Program-made: the position numbers and the translations under genes | Notes under the pieces: generated by a model | Told to the model about the DNA's origin: nothing | The model's input: the letters and a program-made list of their open reading frames with translations, nothing else | The model's database searches: none | DNA from: Chthoniobacterales bacterium | GTDB lineage: Bacteria > Verrucomicrobiota > Verrucomicrobiia > Chthoniobacterales > UBA10450 | DNA: 33,040 bases | Assembly: GCA_013694595.1 (NCBI GenBank) | Contig: JACDCC010000148.1 | Span: 1 to 33,040 of the forward strand | Reading direction: 5' to 3' | In this document: in pieces, positions 25,492-32,652 of the stretch | How positions within the stretch are numbered: position 1 is the first letter of the stretch | Layout of the letters: every line of letters starts with the position of its first letter

Positions 25492-26118
25492 ATGACCACC
25501 AATTTCCTCTTCATCCGCCACGGAGCACACGATTACCTCGGCCGAGCGATTGCCGGACGGCTTGCTGGCGTGCACTTGAACGAGCTCGGCCGCCAGCAGG
25601 CGGAGCATCTGGCAGAGAAGCTTTCGCTGCTGCCGGTCGATGCGATTTTCAGCGGGCCGCTCGAGCGGGTGCGCGAAACTGCGGAGCCGATCTGCCGTCA
25701 GTTCGGCCTCTCGTCGCAAGTCGACGAAGGATTCACCGAAATCGGGCTGGGCGGCTGGGAAGATCGGCCGTTCACCGAACTGGCGGGAGAGCCGTTGTGG
25801 GATCGGTTTAACCGCTTCCGGAGCAGCACCGCGGCCGACGGCGGCGAGCTGATGCTCGAGGTGCAGGCGCGTGCGGTGCGGAAGTTAATTGAGCTTCGCG
25901 GCCAGTACCGCTTCGTGGTGATCGTCACCCATGGTGACGTGGTCCGCGCAGTGATGGCGCATTTCCTCGGCATTCATCTCGATCTTTTCTTCCGCCTGGA
26001 AATCGATCCCGCGTCGCTCAGCCTCGTTGAGTTAGGCGACGATTTTGCGCGTGTGCGACTGCTGAACGCGCCGGGCGAAGGATCCCCGCTGGTGCTGCCG
26101 GCCATTCGCCACCAGTGA
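25492..26118 (+). CDS. Histidine phosphatase (phosphoglycerate mutase-like)
   Basis: This 208-residue enzyme has the phospho-accepting FLFIRHG with H10, a second arginine and glutamate in SGPLERVRETAEP, GWEDRPF, and the second catalytic histidine in IVTHGDVVRAV. This branch includes small-molecule phosphatases such as those acting on ribazole phosphate or glucosyl-3-phosphoglycerate. In this operon it could remove phosphate from inositol phosphate or a glycosylated phosphate intermediate; that is inference. The ATG at 25492 follows AGGAG at a good distance and is preferred over the GTG at 25468. It is the last gene of the series. A separate remnant of a sister gene lies 0.8 kb downstream. Confidence 0.88.
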   Translation: MTTNFLFIRHGAHDYLGRAIAGRLAGVHLNELGRQQAEHLAEKLSLLPVDAIFSGPLERVRETAEPICRQFGLSSQVDEGFTEIGLGGWEDRPFTELAGEPLWDRFNRFRSSTAADGGELMLEVQARAVRKLIELRGQYRFVVIVTHGDVVRAVMAHFLGIHLDLFFRLEIDPASLSLVELGDDFARVRLLNAPGEGSPLVLPAIRHQ

Positions 26119-26177
26119 TGCATTGTCACTTATGCGGCAGCCGCTCCCGACGGTCGTTGCGAACCTAATGCGAGTTG

Positions 26178-26546
26178 ATGCAACAGTACCTGCCTGAGAT
26201 TTTATTAGTGGAGGACGATTTCGAAACGCTCCGGACACTGGCGTTCCTGCTCCGGCGGTCGGGCTATCAGGTGGAGACGGCGACGACGGTCGCGGAAGCT
26301 GAGCCGCTCCTCGAGCCGGGCAAAGTGTTGATCAGCGACATTGGCCTGCCGGACGGAAGCGGCTGGGATTTGATGGTGCGCTTCAAAGCAGCAGGCGGCC
26401 GTCGCGGTATTGCCATCAGCGGCTTCGGCGAAGAACACGATATCCAGAGAAGCGCGCAGTCCGGCTTCTCCGACCACTTGGTTAAGCCGATCGATTTCGA
26501 CGCACTCAGAACCGCGATCGAGGCGGGACAGGCTCCGAGGAGCTGA
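26178..26546 (+). CDS. Single-domain response regulator
   Basis: This protein of about 122 residues consists only of a receiver domain: ILLVEDDFETLRTL with the acidic pair, the phosphorylated aspartate in LISDIGLPDGSGWDLM, IAISGFG with the switch region, and HLVKPIDFDAL with the conserved lysine. There is no output domain, so it would act by protein contact or in a phosphorelay (CheY-like). No kinase gene is nearby. A TTG directly before the ATG is a less likely start. It lies between the phosphatase and the DUF1003 remnant and seems to have arrived or survived with the rearrangement next to it. Confidence 0.88.
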   Translation: MQQYLPEILLVEDDFETLRTLAFLLRRSGYQVETATTVAEAEPLLEPGKVLISDIGLPDGSGWDLMVRFKAAGGRRGIAISGFGEEHDIQRSAQSGFSDHLVKPIDFDALRTAIEAGQAPRS

Positions 26547-26587
26547 TGCTCTAACGATGAGAGGGAGCGCAGCGCTTCCGGCAAAGA

Positions 26588-26936
26588 TCACTTTGCGCCT
26601 GTGATCCTTCGCTCGTTCTCCTCCAGCGCGTCGAGCACCTTCTCCGGGCGCACATCTTTCTCGAGCTCCTCGAGTTCCGGATTGCGTGACGCCTCGATTT
26701 CGAGACGCTGCGCAATCTGTTTCACGAGCGTTACCAGCCGCATCACCTCATGTTCAGCGAGCAAACTGGCCTGCAGATCGAGATCCGCGCGCTTGTCGGC
26801 CTGCTCCGCCATGCGGTTTTGCGAAATCAGCACGAAAGTCGAGAGGAAGATTGCTTCGACAGATGCGAACATCGCCAGCACCACAAATTTCGGCAGGGGC
26901 ACGCCGGGCAGGTCCACGATGATCCACGTGGCGATC
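26588..26936 (-). pseudogene. 5'-truncated DUF1003 membrane protein
   Basis: The frame gives at most 109 residues from a GTG at 26917: FVVLAMFASVEAIFLSTFVL, then ISQNRMAEQADKRADLDLQ and LLAEHEVMRLV. These are the second membrane helix and conserved loop of DUF1003 proteins, which normally have a first helix and a longer N-terminus. Reading further upstream gives ATWII and a stop at 26942-26944, just past the place where phosphatase-derived sequence begins (26933). So the gene was cut through its first helix. It may still be expressed as a one-helix protein but is most likely a remnant. Confidence 0.7.
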
Positions 26937-27046
26937 CGGCGTCATTGAGTCTGCTTGAGCTGGGCGCTGACTTTGCCCGCGTGCGGCTCCTGAACGCGCC
27001 CTCGACCGGCTCGCCGCTTGAGCTGCCGACACTGCGGCATCAGTGA
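26933..27046 (+). pseudogene. 3' remnant of a second histidine phosphatase gene
   Basis: The frame reads DPASLSLLELGADFARVRLL ... LPTLRHQ and a stop. It aligns without gaps with the last 37 residues of the phosphatase at 25492-26118; by my count 30 of 37 residues are identical. The codons differ often at third positions, so this is an old paralogue rather than a fresh copy. Everything upstream of the aspartate is missing and is replaced by the antisense of the DUF1003 remnant. It cannot be functional. Confidence 0.85.
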
Positions 27047-27097
27047 CTGGCCTTTTGGCCGATTGCGCTGCGGGTCGGTTCAGGGTTGAGCGCGTGA

Positions 27098-27122
27098 GGG
27101 AGGGGGCTGCACACCCCCTCCC
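27098..27122. terminator. 9-bp GC-rich hairpin, possible terminator
   Basis: GGGAGGGGG (27098-27106) and CCCCCTCCC (27114-27122) form a perfect stem around a 7-nt loop, followed by GATGTTTTA, a weak T-stretch. It lies 66 bases beyond the end of the minus-strand secreted-protein gene and 52 beyond the phosphatase remnant, so it could end transcription in either direction. Between it and 27189 there is a small hairpin, CACAGC-CAAA-GCTGTG, and a 12-bp palindrome, CGCTAGCTAGCG. Confidence 0.5.
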
Positions 27123-27188
27123 GATGTTTTACCTCGGGCGCCACAGCCAAAGCTGTGTGAGCACCGCTAGCTAGCGCTGCGGATCGAT

Positions 27189-27887
27189 CTACCTGAACGC
27201 AATCTCCGTTTGTATGCCGCCGTTGCTGCCGGAGTGGTGGAGCTGAAACGTCTGACCGTCCTCCAGAATGCCGTGCGCGTTGATCATGAGTTTCGGGTTC
27301 TGCGCGCCGCCTGTCGGATGCAGAGTTTCACGGAAGAAGGTCGCTGTTCCTTTGCGCAGCGAGCTGAGGCTTTCCAGTTCCATGATCGTCAAATAATCGT
27401 CCGCGACCGCGACCTGCAGTTCGGCCCACGAGACGAACCAAACCGGCACAGCGCCGAGGCCATCCAGGCGCGCCTGCATCGGTGCCATGTCGATTGGTGG
27501 CGGGCCATTCTTCCAGATTTCGAATCCGTCGATCGTCAGGTCGCACGAGAACGCACGAGGAACATCGAACAGGTCCATGAGGTTGAACGTGGTTGGGACG
27601 CACGACGGCGACCGGTAAAAAACGACCGCTGCCCATTCGTTGGTGTGCGGAACGATCTCGGTGTGCACGCTCGACCTTTCGACGCGCGCGTAGAACGGAG
27701 GACCCGGATCTTCGTCAGGGATCCAGGTTCGCACCTGGGCGTGCGCGGGTTCACTCAAGGCTGTGGTGAGCAGAAGGAGTAGCGCGAGCGACAAGCGGCC
27801 GGCGAGACCTGGTGCTTTCGATGCAATGACTGCGGTGTTGTTGTTTGCGCGGGCAAACGCTTCGGAACTGATGTTGTATTTGTTCAT
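27189..27887 (-). CDS. Secreted protein of unknown function
   Basis: This 232-residue protein has a long N-terminal leader: about 30 polar and mixed residues, then a hydrophobic stretch LALLLLLTTAL and a likely signal peptidase site AHA-Q at about 50-51. The mature part has two cysteines in the region SPSCVPTTFNL...AFSC that might pair, an acidic WIPDEDPGPP start and many short beta-like segments. I recognise no family. AGGA lies 8 nt before the ATG. It is transcribed divergently from a winged-helix/TPR regulator that may control it. It is probably periplasmic or surface-located. Confidence 0.7.
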   Translation of the reverse strand: MNKYNISSEAFARANNNTAVIASKAPGLAGRLSLALLLLLTTALSEPAHAQVRTWIPDEDPGPPFYARVERSSVHTEIVPHTNEWAAVVFYRSPSCVPTTFNLMDLFDVPRAFSCDLTIDGFEIWKNGPPPIDMAPMQARLDGLGAVPVWFVSWAELQVAVADDYLTIMELESLSSLRKGTATFFRETLHPTGGAQNPKLMINAHGILEDGQTFQLHHSGSNGGIQTEIAFR

Positions 27888-28048
27888 GATTTTTCCTGAT
27901 GTTGTTAAGCACGCGTTTCGTTGGTGAGACGCGGCGGCTGTTTTGTTAACGTCGATTAACGACAGCCCGTTTATCTCGCGGTCGCGGTTGAAAGTCTTAA
28001 GCGGTCCCTCAAATCTTTATCAGCAAACCCTCAGCGGCGGACGTGAAC
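27888..28048. promoter_or_regulatory. Divergent promoter region with inverted repeat
   Basis: This intergenic stretch contains the inverted repeat GTTAA-CGTCGA-TTAAC (27945-27960) and two copies of TTGTTAA, the second overlapping the repeat. It is a candidate binding site for the adjacent winged-helix regulator. No consensus sigma-70 promoter is obvious. Confidence 0.35.
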
Positions 28049-29788
28049 ATGAAGAGCGGACAGGTCTATGAGTTTGGAGATTTCCGCGTGGACGCAGCGA
28101 ATCATCTGCTGCTTCGGGACGGGGGCGAAGTGCCGCTGAAGCCAAAGGTGTTCGATGCCTTGCTTCTACTGATCGAAAACCGTGGACGCGTGCTGGAGAA
28201 AGACGAACTGATGGATTCTCTCTGGACCGATCTCATTGTCGAGGAGTCCAACCTGACGCAGACGATCTATGAACTACGAAAGGCGCTGGGAGAGACGGCA
28301 CGCAAAACGCGTTACATCGAGAACCTGCCGAAACGCGGCTACCGGTTCGTCGGTGAGGTCAGGAAGATCGCGGCACGTAGCGTTGGCGTGGAGCCGGGGC
28401 GGGACGCTCCGATCGAATCGATTGCCGTCCTTCCCTTCAAGCCGCTGTTGCCGGATCAGCGCGATGAATTCCTCGAGCTCGGCATTGCCGATACCTTGAT
28501 CACGGCGCTGAGTGAGATCGGCAGCATCATCGTTCGTCCCACTGGCGCGGTGCGGAAGTACTTAGAGCCGTCACAAGAGCCGCTCGCGGCGGGCCGTGAG
28601 CTGAAGGTGGACGCGGTTGTCGAAGGCAGCGTCCAGAAGTTTGGAAACCGTCTTCGCGTAAACGCGCGACTGCTGAGCGTCAGTGACGGGACGACTCTCT
28701 GGGCCGGCAAGTTGGATGAGAAGCTCACGAACATTTTCGCACTGCAAGATTCCATCGCGGAAAAAGTAGCCGCGGCCCTGTCGTTAGAACTCACCGGCGA
28801 GCGCAGGCTGCGCCTGACCAAACGGCACACTGACAACCCCGACGTCCACCAGCTTTTTCTCAAGTGCCGTTACTACTGGCACCGTTGGACGCCGGAAAGC
28901 TGGCATAAATCAATCGAGCACGGCTCTGAGGCCATCGCGCTGGACCCGTTTCATGCGCCGTCTTATTCGTGGATGGGAGCGTCATACTGCACGCTCGGAA
29001 TTTTCGGGCTGCTTCCTCCGGCGGAGGCGTTCGCGAAGGCGAAGGCTCTTGTAGAAAAGGCTCTCTCGCTCGATCCGGAGCTTTCCGAAGGGTACGAGGT
29101 TCTCGGCGCGATCAAGCTGTTCTACGAATGGGACTGGCAGTGGGTCGGGCAGACGCTGCAGCGAGCCATCGAACTGAATCCCAGCAACGCGCACGCGCGT
29201 GACCTTTATGCGCTGTACCTAACCGCAATCGGGCACAACGACGCTGCCGTTTCTGAAGTGAAACTTGCGCTGAAAGTAGACCCGCTCTCCCTGCTCATTA
29301 ATACGGACGTGGGATTCATTCTCTACTACGCGCGACGATATCCCGAGGCTGCGGAACAACTGCAAAAGACATTGGAACTGGATCCCTATTTCGCGCATGC
29401 GCGGTTCGCGCTCGGGTATGTTCGGCTGCAGCAGGCACGCTTTGACGACGCCGTCGCGGAAATTACGAAGGCGGTGGAGTTCTCCCGACGCGAAGCCGCC
29501 ACTTCGCCGGAACTCGGCTACGCTTGCGCTGTTTCCGGGGGGAGGGCTCAAGCGAGGAAGATTCTCGCCGAGATCGGACACCGCGCGAACGCGACCTACG
29601 TTGATCCATATCACGTCGCACTCGTCTACATCGGCCTCAACGACAAAGACCGTGCATTTGAATGGCTGCGCCGCGCGCTAAAGAATCGGTCGCGTGAGCT
29701 GATCTATCTAAAGTCCAATCCCGTCAGCGATCCCATTCGATCTGATCCGCGATTCGTAGACCTGCTGCGGCGCATCGGTGTTGCGTGA
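28049..29788 (+). CDS. Winged-helix transcriptional regulator with TolB-like and TPR domains
   Basis: This 579-residue protein has an OmpR/CadC-type winged-helix domain at about 5-103 (YEFGDFRVDAANHLLLRDG, LWTDLIVEESNLTQTIYELR, RYIENLPKRGYRFVGEV). A region at about 122-250 resembles the TolB/FlgO-type domain of such regulators (IESIAVLPFKPL, VDAVVEGSVQKFGNRLRVNA, LWAGKLDEKLTNIFALQDSI). TPR-like helical repeats follow to the C-terminus (AIALDPFHAPSYSWMGASY, ALSLDPELSEGYEVLGAI, ELNPSNAHARDLYALYL, ELDPYFAHARFALGYVRL). No membrane segment is visible, unlike CadC itself. The ATG is favoured over the GTG six bases earlier because GGCGGA is then 7 nt away. It may control the divergent secreted-protein gene. 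Confidence 0.88.
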   Translation: MKSGQVYEFGDFRVDAANHLLLRDGGEVPLKPKVFDALLLLIENRGRVLEKDELMDSLWTDLIVEESNLTQTIYELRKALGETARKTRYIENLPKRGYRFVGEVRKIAARSVGVEPGRDAPIESIAVLPFKPLLPDQRDEFLELGIADTLITALSEIGSIIVRPTGAVRKYLEPSQEPLAAGRELKVDAVVEGSVQKFGNRLRVNARLLSVSDGTTLWAGKLDEKLTNIFALQDSIAEKVAAALSLELTGERRLRLTKRHTDNPDVHQLFLKCRYYWHRWTPESWHKSIEHGSEAIALDPFHAPSYSWMGASYCTLGIFGLLPPAEAFAKAKALVEKALSLDPELSEGYEVLGAIKLFYEWDWQWVGQTLQRAIELNPSNAHARDLYALYLTAIGHNDAAVSEVKLALKVDPLSLLINTDVGFILYYARRYPEAAEQLQKTLELDPYFAHARFALGYVRLQQARFDDAVAEITKAVEFSRREAATSPELGYACAVSGGRAQARKILAEIGHRANATYVDPYHVALVYIGLNDKDRAFEWLRRALKNRSRELIYLKSNPVSDPIRSDPRFVDLLRRIGVA

Positions 29789-29875
29789 TGCTTGATTTCC
29801 TCCGCCTCGAATGTGCGGCGGCGATCAGGTCTCTCGAGAGCAAGCGCCGAAAAAGTCCGCGCCTTCTTGCCGCGC

Positions 29876-29928
29876 TGTAGTGTGCGCTCTGCGAGCGCAT
29901 CCATCGGCTCACAGAGCCGTCCGCTACA
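29876..29928. repeat. Composite hairpin repeat, shares 20 nt with 8298-8317
   Basis: The element is bounded by TGTAG and CTACA and contains two hairpins, TGCGCTC-TGC-GAGCGCA and GGCTC-ACA-GAGCC (29906-29918). The sequence at 29880-29899 equals 8298-8317 exactly. It lies about 90 bases after the regulator gene. It is probably a dispersed REP or MITE-like element. The rest of the 238-base gap before the next gene shows nothing I can name. Confidence 0.65.
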
Positions 29929-30026
29929 CTGCGGTCCTGACACTGGTCGGCAGATGCTATGGAACCGCGATTGCGCGTCGAACCAGCCCCACTATGGTGC
30001 CGCGCATCCGCCGAATGCACCTCCCG

Positions 30027-30557
30027 ATGAAACTCTCCCGTCACTTCTGCATGCTTCTTGGACTCCTCGCCTTCAGCAGCTGCAGCACCGTCAGCGACAT
30101 GGTCGTGTCGCACGTTCCGCAGCGACATTCCGGACGTGCCTCGGTGGTGGTCGATCTCAGTGAGCAGAAGGCGTATCTCTACCGCGGCAGAGAGATTGCG
30201 GCATCGTCTCGCATTTCCAGCGGACGCGAGGGACATCGCACTCCGACCGGGCGGTTCCGCGTCATCCGAAAGCACGAGGATCACCGGTCCAGTCTCTATG
30301 GCGATTACGTCGACAGAGAGAGTGGCCGCGTGGTGCGGGCAAACGTCGACGTGCGGAAACACCGCAAGGCACGTGGCACTCGCTACGTCGGAGCGGCGAT
30401 GCCGTTCTACGTCGAGTTTTCGCCGAGCTACGGCTTACATGCCGGCTACTTGCCGGGCGTGCCGGCATCGCATGGATGCATCCGGATGCCATACTGGAAA
30501 GCGCGGCAATTCTATCGTGAGACGCGGATTGGCACCCCGGTCGTCGTGCGGCCGTAA
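30027..30557 (+). CDS. L,D-transpeptidase (YkuD) lipoprotein
   Basis: This 176-residue protein starts at an ATG that gives a lipoprotein signal, MKLSRHFCMLLGLLAFSSC, with C19 as the lipidation site; in-frame ATGs at 29994 and 30015 would add up to 11 residues. The YkuD domain begins at about 38 (ASVVVDLSEQKAYLYRG). It has HRTPTGRFRVIRK, LHAG with H138, and the catalytic SHGCIRMP with H149 and C151. Such enzymes make 3-3 crosslinks in peptidoglycan or attach proteins to it, here from a membrane anchor in the periplasm. No ribosome binding site is obvious. Upstream is a repeat element and downstream a palindrome, so it is probably transcribed alone. Confidence 0.9.
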   Translation: MKLSRHFCMLLGLLAFSSCSTVSDMVVSHVPQRHSGRASVVVDLSEQKAYLYRGREIAASSRISSGREGHRTPTGRFRVIRKHEDHRSSLYGDYVDRESGRVVRANVDVRKHRKARGTRYVGAAMPFYVEFSPSYGLHAGYLPGVPASHGCIRMPYWKARQFYRETRIGTPVVVRP

Positions 30558-30573
30558 GGATTCCCTTCGCGCC

Positions 30574-30665
30574 GTCATTCCGAGCGGAGCGGAGCGTAGC
30601 CGAGGAATCCCGTGGCGGCACGCACGGGTAGTATCACGGGATGTCTCGGCTAGGCTCGACATGAC
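30574..30665. repeat. Palindromic repeat (GTCATTCCGAG family), second copy
   Basis: This 92-bp imperfect palindrome runs from GTCATTCCGAGCGGAGCGG to GGCTCGACATGAC, with inner arms GTAGCCGAGGAATCCCGTG and CACGGGATGTCTCGGCTA. It is related to the element at 24396-24490. It lies between the L,D-transpeptidase and comM and could fold into a long hairpin in RNA. No gene is inside it. Confidence 0.7.
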
Positions 30666-30745
30666 AGAGATGGAGATGCCGCTACGAACGCCGCACGGTT
30701 TTGCATCTTTTCCTGCATGACGTTCTCTGCCAACGTGCCGGCGCG

Positions 30746-32281
30746 ATGCTCGCCAAGATCTACTCGGCCGCCGTTTTAGGCATCGATGCTTACGAGGTCG
30801 AGATCGAGGTAAACGCCGGCGGCGGTTCGCCGGTCATCGTGATCGTGGGGCTGCCGGACGCGGCGGTGAAAGAGAGCCGCGACCGCGTCACGACAGCGAT
30901 CAGCAACAGCGGCTACTTCTGGCCGCGCGGACGCACGACGATCAATCTCGCGCCAGCCGACATTAAGAAGGAAGGGCCGAGCTTCGACCTGCCGATCGCG
31001 TTAGGGATGATTGCGGTGAGCGAAGACCTCGACGGCTCCACGCTCGAGCAATTCAGCTTCGTCGGGGAGCTCGCGCTGAACGGAGCAGTGCGCCCCGTGA
31101 AAGGCGTTCTGCCGGTCGCGATCGAAGCGCGACGGCGCGGCAAGAAGGCGCTGCTCGTGCCGGAAGCGAATGCGCGAGAAGCCGCCATGGTAGAGGGCAT
31201 CGACGTCTATGGGGTGCGCGATTTGCGCCAGACGTTTGCGTTTGTCCGCGGTGAAACGCAGCTGCAGCCTACGCGCGGCGATCTGACGGATTTTTTCGCA
31301 AACCATCAGAACTACGATGTCGATTTCGCAGACGTAAAAGGGCAGGGACACGTGAAGCGCGCGATCGAGGTCGCGGTCTCTGGCGGCCATAATTTGCTGA
31401 TGATCGGGCCGCCCGGTTCGGGCAAGTCGATGTTGTCGAAGCGGATCGCCACGATTATCCCGCCGATGTCGCTCGAGGAAGCGATTGAAAGCACGAAAAT
31501 CCACAGCATCGCCGGGATGTTGAGTGGCGAGCAGGCATTCGTCGCCACGCGACCTTTCCGTTCGCCGCACCACACGATCTCGGACGTTGGCCTGCTCGGC
31601 GGCTCCGCTACGCCGACGCCTGGGGAGGTAAGCCTCGCGCATCACGGCGTGTTGTTTCTGGACGAGCTACCGGAGTTCAAACGCTCGACGCTCGAGGTCA
31701 TGCGACAGCCCTTGGAAGACGGAAAGGTCACGATCTCGCGAGCGGCGGGCAGTCTTACATTTCCATCGGAGTTCATGCTCGTCGCGGCAATGAATCCGTG
31801 CCCGTGCGGCTACTTCGGTGATCTCAAGCGCGAGTGTCGCTGCAGCCCGGTGCAGGTGCAGCGTTATCGGCAGCGCATCTCCGGTCCGTTGCTCGATCGC
31901 ATCGATCTGCACATCGAAGTGCCGGCAGTGGAATACCGCGACATCTCAAGCACGCGAACGGAAGAAAACTCCACCGCGATTCGCGAGCGTGTGATGCATG
32001 CGCGCGAACGCCAGCAGGCGCGATTTAAGGCAGACGCGAAGACAAATTGCAACGCGCGCATGATGCCGCGCCACATCAAGCAGCATTGTGCGCTCGCGCA
32101 AGAATCGCAGGAGCTGATCCGCATCGCAATGACCGAGCTGAACCTGAGCGCACGCGCCTACGATCGGATCCTCAAAGTCTCGCGCACGATCGCCGATCTC
32201 GCGTCAGCCGACGAGATCACGCCGGAGCACGTGAGCGAAGCGATCCAATACCGCACGTTCGATCGGACATTGTGGGTGTAG
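30746..32281 (+). CDS. comM: ComM/YifB-type Mg-chelatase-like AAA+ ATPase
   Basis: This 511-residue protein is a full-length member of the ComM family, a helicase that promotes branch migration during natural transformation. The N-terminal ChlI domain has [19 protein letters not shown] at 30-48 and [20 protein letters not shown]. The AAA+ core has Walker A GPPGSGKS at 221-228, [18 protein letters not shown], Walker [12 protein letters not shown] at 301-311 and the four-cysteine motif CPCGYFGD...CRC (C352, C354, C364, C366). The C-terminal domain has [11 protein letters not shown] and [17 protein letters not shown]. The ATG at 30746 matches family starts; a TTG at 30701 lies closer to the repeat. 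It implies, but does not prove, that the organism can take up DNA. Confidence 0.94.
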   Translation: MLAKIYSAAVLGIDAYEVEIEVNAGGGSPVIVIVGLPDAAVKESRDRVTTAISNSGYFWPRGRTTINLAPADIKKEGPSFDLPIALGMIAVSEDLDGSTLEQFSFVGELALNGAVRPVKGVLPVAIEARRRGKKALLVPEANAREAAMVEGIDVYGVRDLRQTFAFVRGETQLQPTRGDLTDFFANHQNYDVDFADVKGQGHVKRAIEVAVSGGHNLLMIGPPGSGKSMLSKRIATIIPPMSLEEAIESTKIHSIAGMLSGEQAFVATRPFRSPHHTISDVGLLGGSATPTPGEVSLAHHGVLFLDELPEFKRSTLEVMRQPLEDGKVTISRAAGSLTFPSEFMLVAAMNPCPCGYFGDLKRECRCSPVQVQRYRQRISGPLLDRIDLHIEVPAVEYRDISSTRTEENSTAIRERVMHARERQQARFKADAKTNCNARMMPRHIKQHCALAQESQELIRIAMTELNLSARAYDRILKVSRTIADLASADEITPEHVSEAIQYRTFDRTLWV

Positions 32282-32293
32282 GTTGACTGGCGG

Positions 32294-32320
32294 CTCCGGC
32301 GTTCGCCGAGCGTGCCGGAG
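32294..32320. terminator. Weak hairpin after comM
   Basis: CTCCGGC (32294-32300) and GCCGGAG (32314-32320) form a 7-bp stem 12 bases after the comM stop, with an alternative inner hairpin CGGCG-TT-CGCCG. There is no T-tract. Terminator function is only suggested by position. Confidence 0.35.
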
Positions 32321-32360
32321 GCAAATCGTGTCATCGTGGCGAAGGTCATCCAGGGGTGAA

Positions 32361-32388
32361 TTGACATGATGAAGTTACATGATAAGCT
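32361..32388 (+). promoter_or_regulatory. Promoter and direct-repeat operator of the toxin-antitoxin pair
   Basis: A perfect -35 TTGACA at 32361-32366 is followed after 16 bases by TAAGCT, a poor -10. Two copies of ACATGAT (32364-32370 and 32377-32383) are spaced 13 bases apart and overlap the promoter. This is the layout expected for autorepression by the antitoxin. The start codon follows at 32395. Confidence 0.45.
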
Positions 32389-32394
32389 CGAGTC

Positions 32395-32652
32395 GTGAAT
32401 AAGCAGACGACGGTTGTTACCGAGCGCGGCCAGATCTCGATCCCGTCCGCGATTCGCAAAGAATTGGGATTGAAGACCGGGCAGCCGCTCATCTGGGAAA
32501 AGATCTCCGATCGCGAGTGCCTGGTCAGAATCCCGCAAAAAAAGAAAGCTGTGGGAGCAATGGCGATGCTGGGATTCGCTGCTCGATTTCGCGGGGAAAA
32601 CGGTCGTCGCACGGCGGAGGTGATGGCAGAACTGCGCGCGGGAGAAGAGTAG
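32395..32652 (+). CDS. AbrB/SpoVT-type antitoxin (VapB-like)
   Basis: This 85-residue protein starts at a GTG. The N-terminal swapped-hairpin domain is clear: TTVVTERGQISIPSAIRKEL and GLKTGQPLIWEKI, typical of AbrB-type DNA-binding antitoxins. The C-terminal part (about 50-85, including ENGRRTAEVMAELRAGEE) would wrap the toxin. Its stop TAG shares its last base with the GTG of the toxin gene, so the two are translationally coupled. It should neutralise the toxin and repress the shared promoter through the direct repeats just upstream. Confidence 0.85.
   Translation: MNKQTTVVTERGQISIPSAIRKELGLKTGQPLIWEKISDRECLVRIPQKKKAVGAMAMLGFAARFRGENGRRTAEVMAELRAGEE

Noticed and set aside
26750-27046. Plus-strand frame of 98 codons
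   Set aside because: Its first two thirds are the antisense of the DUF1003 remnant; only the last 37 codons derive from a real gene, now a fragment.
29811-30026. Extension of the L,D-transpeptidase by more than 70 residues
   Set aside because: The extension runs through the hairpin repeat and would bury the lipoprotein signal inside the protein.
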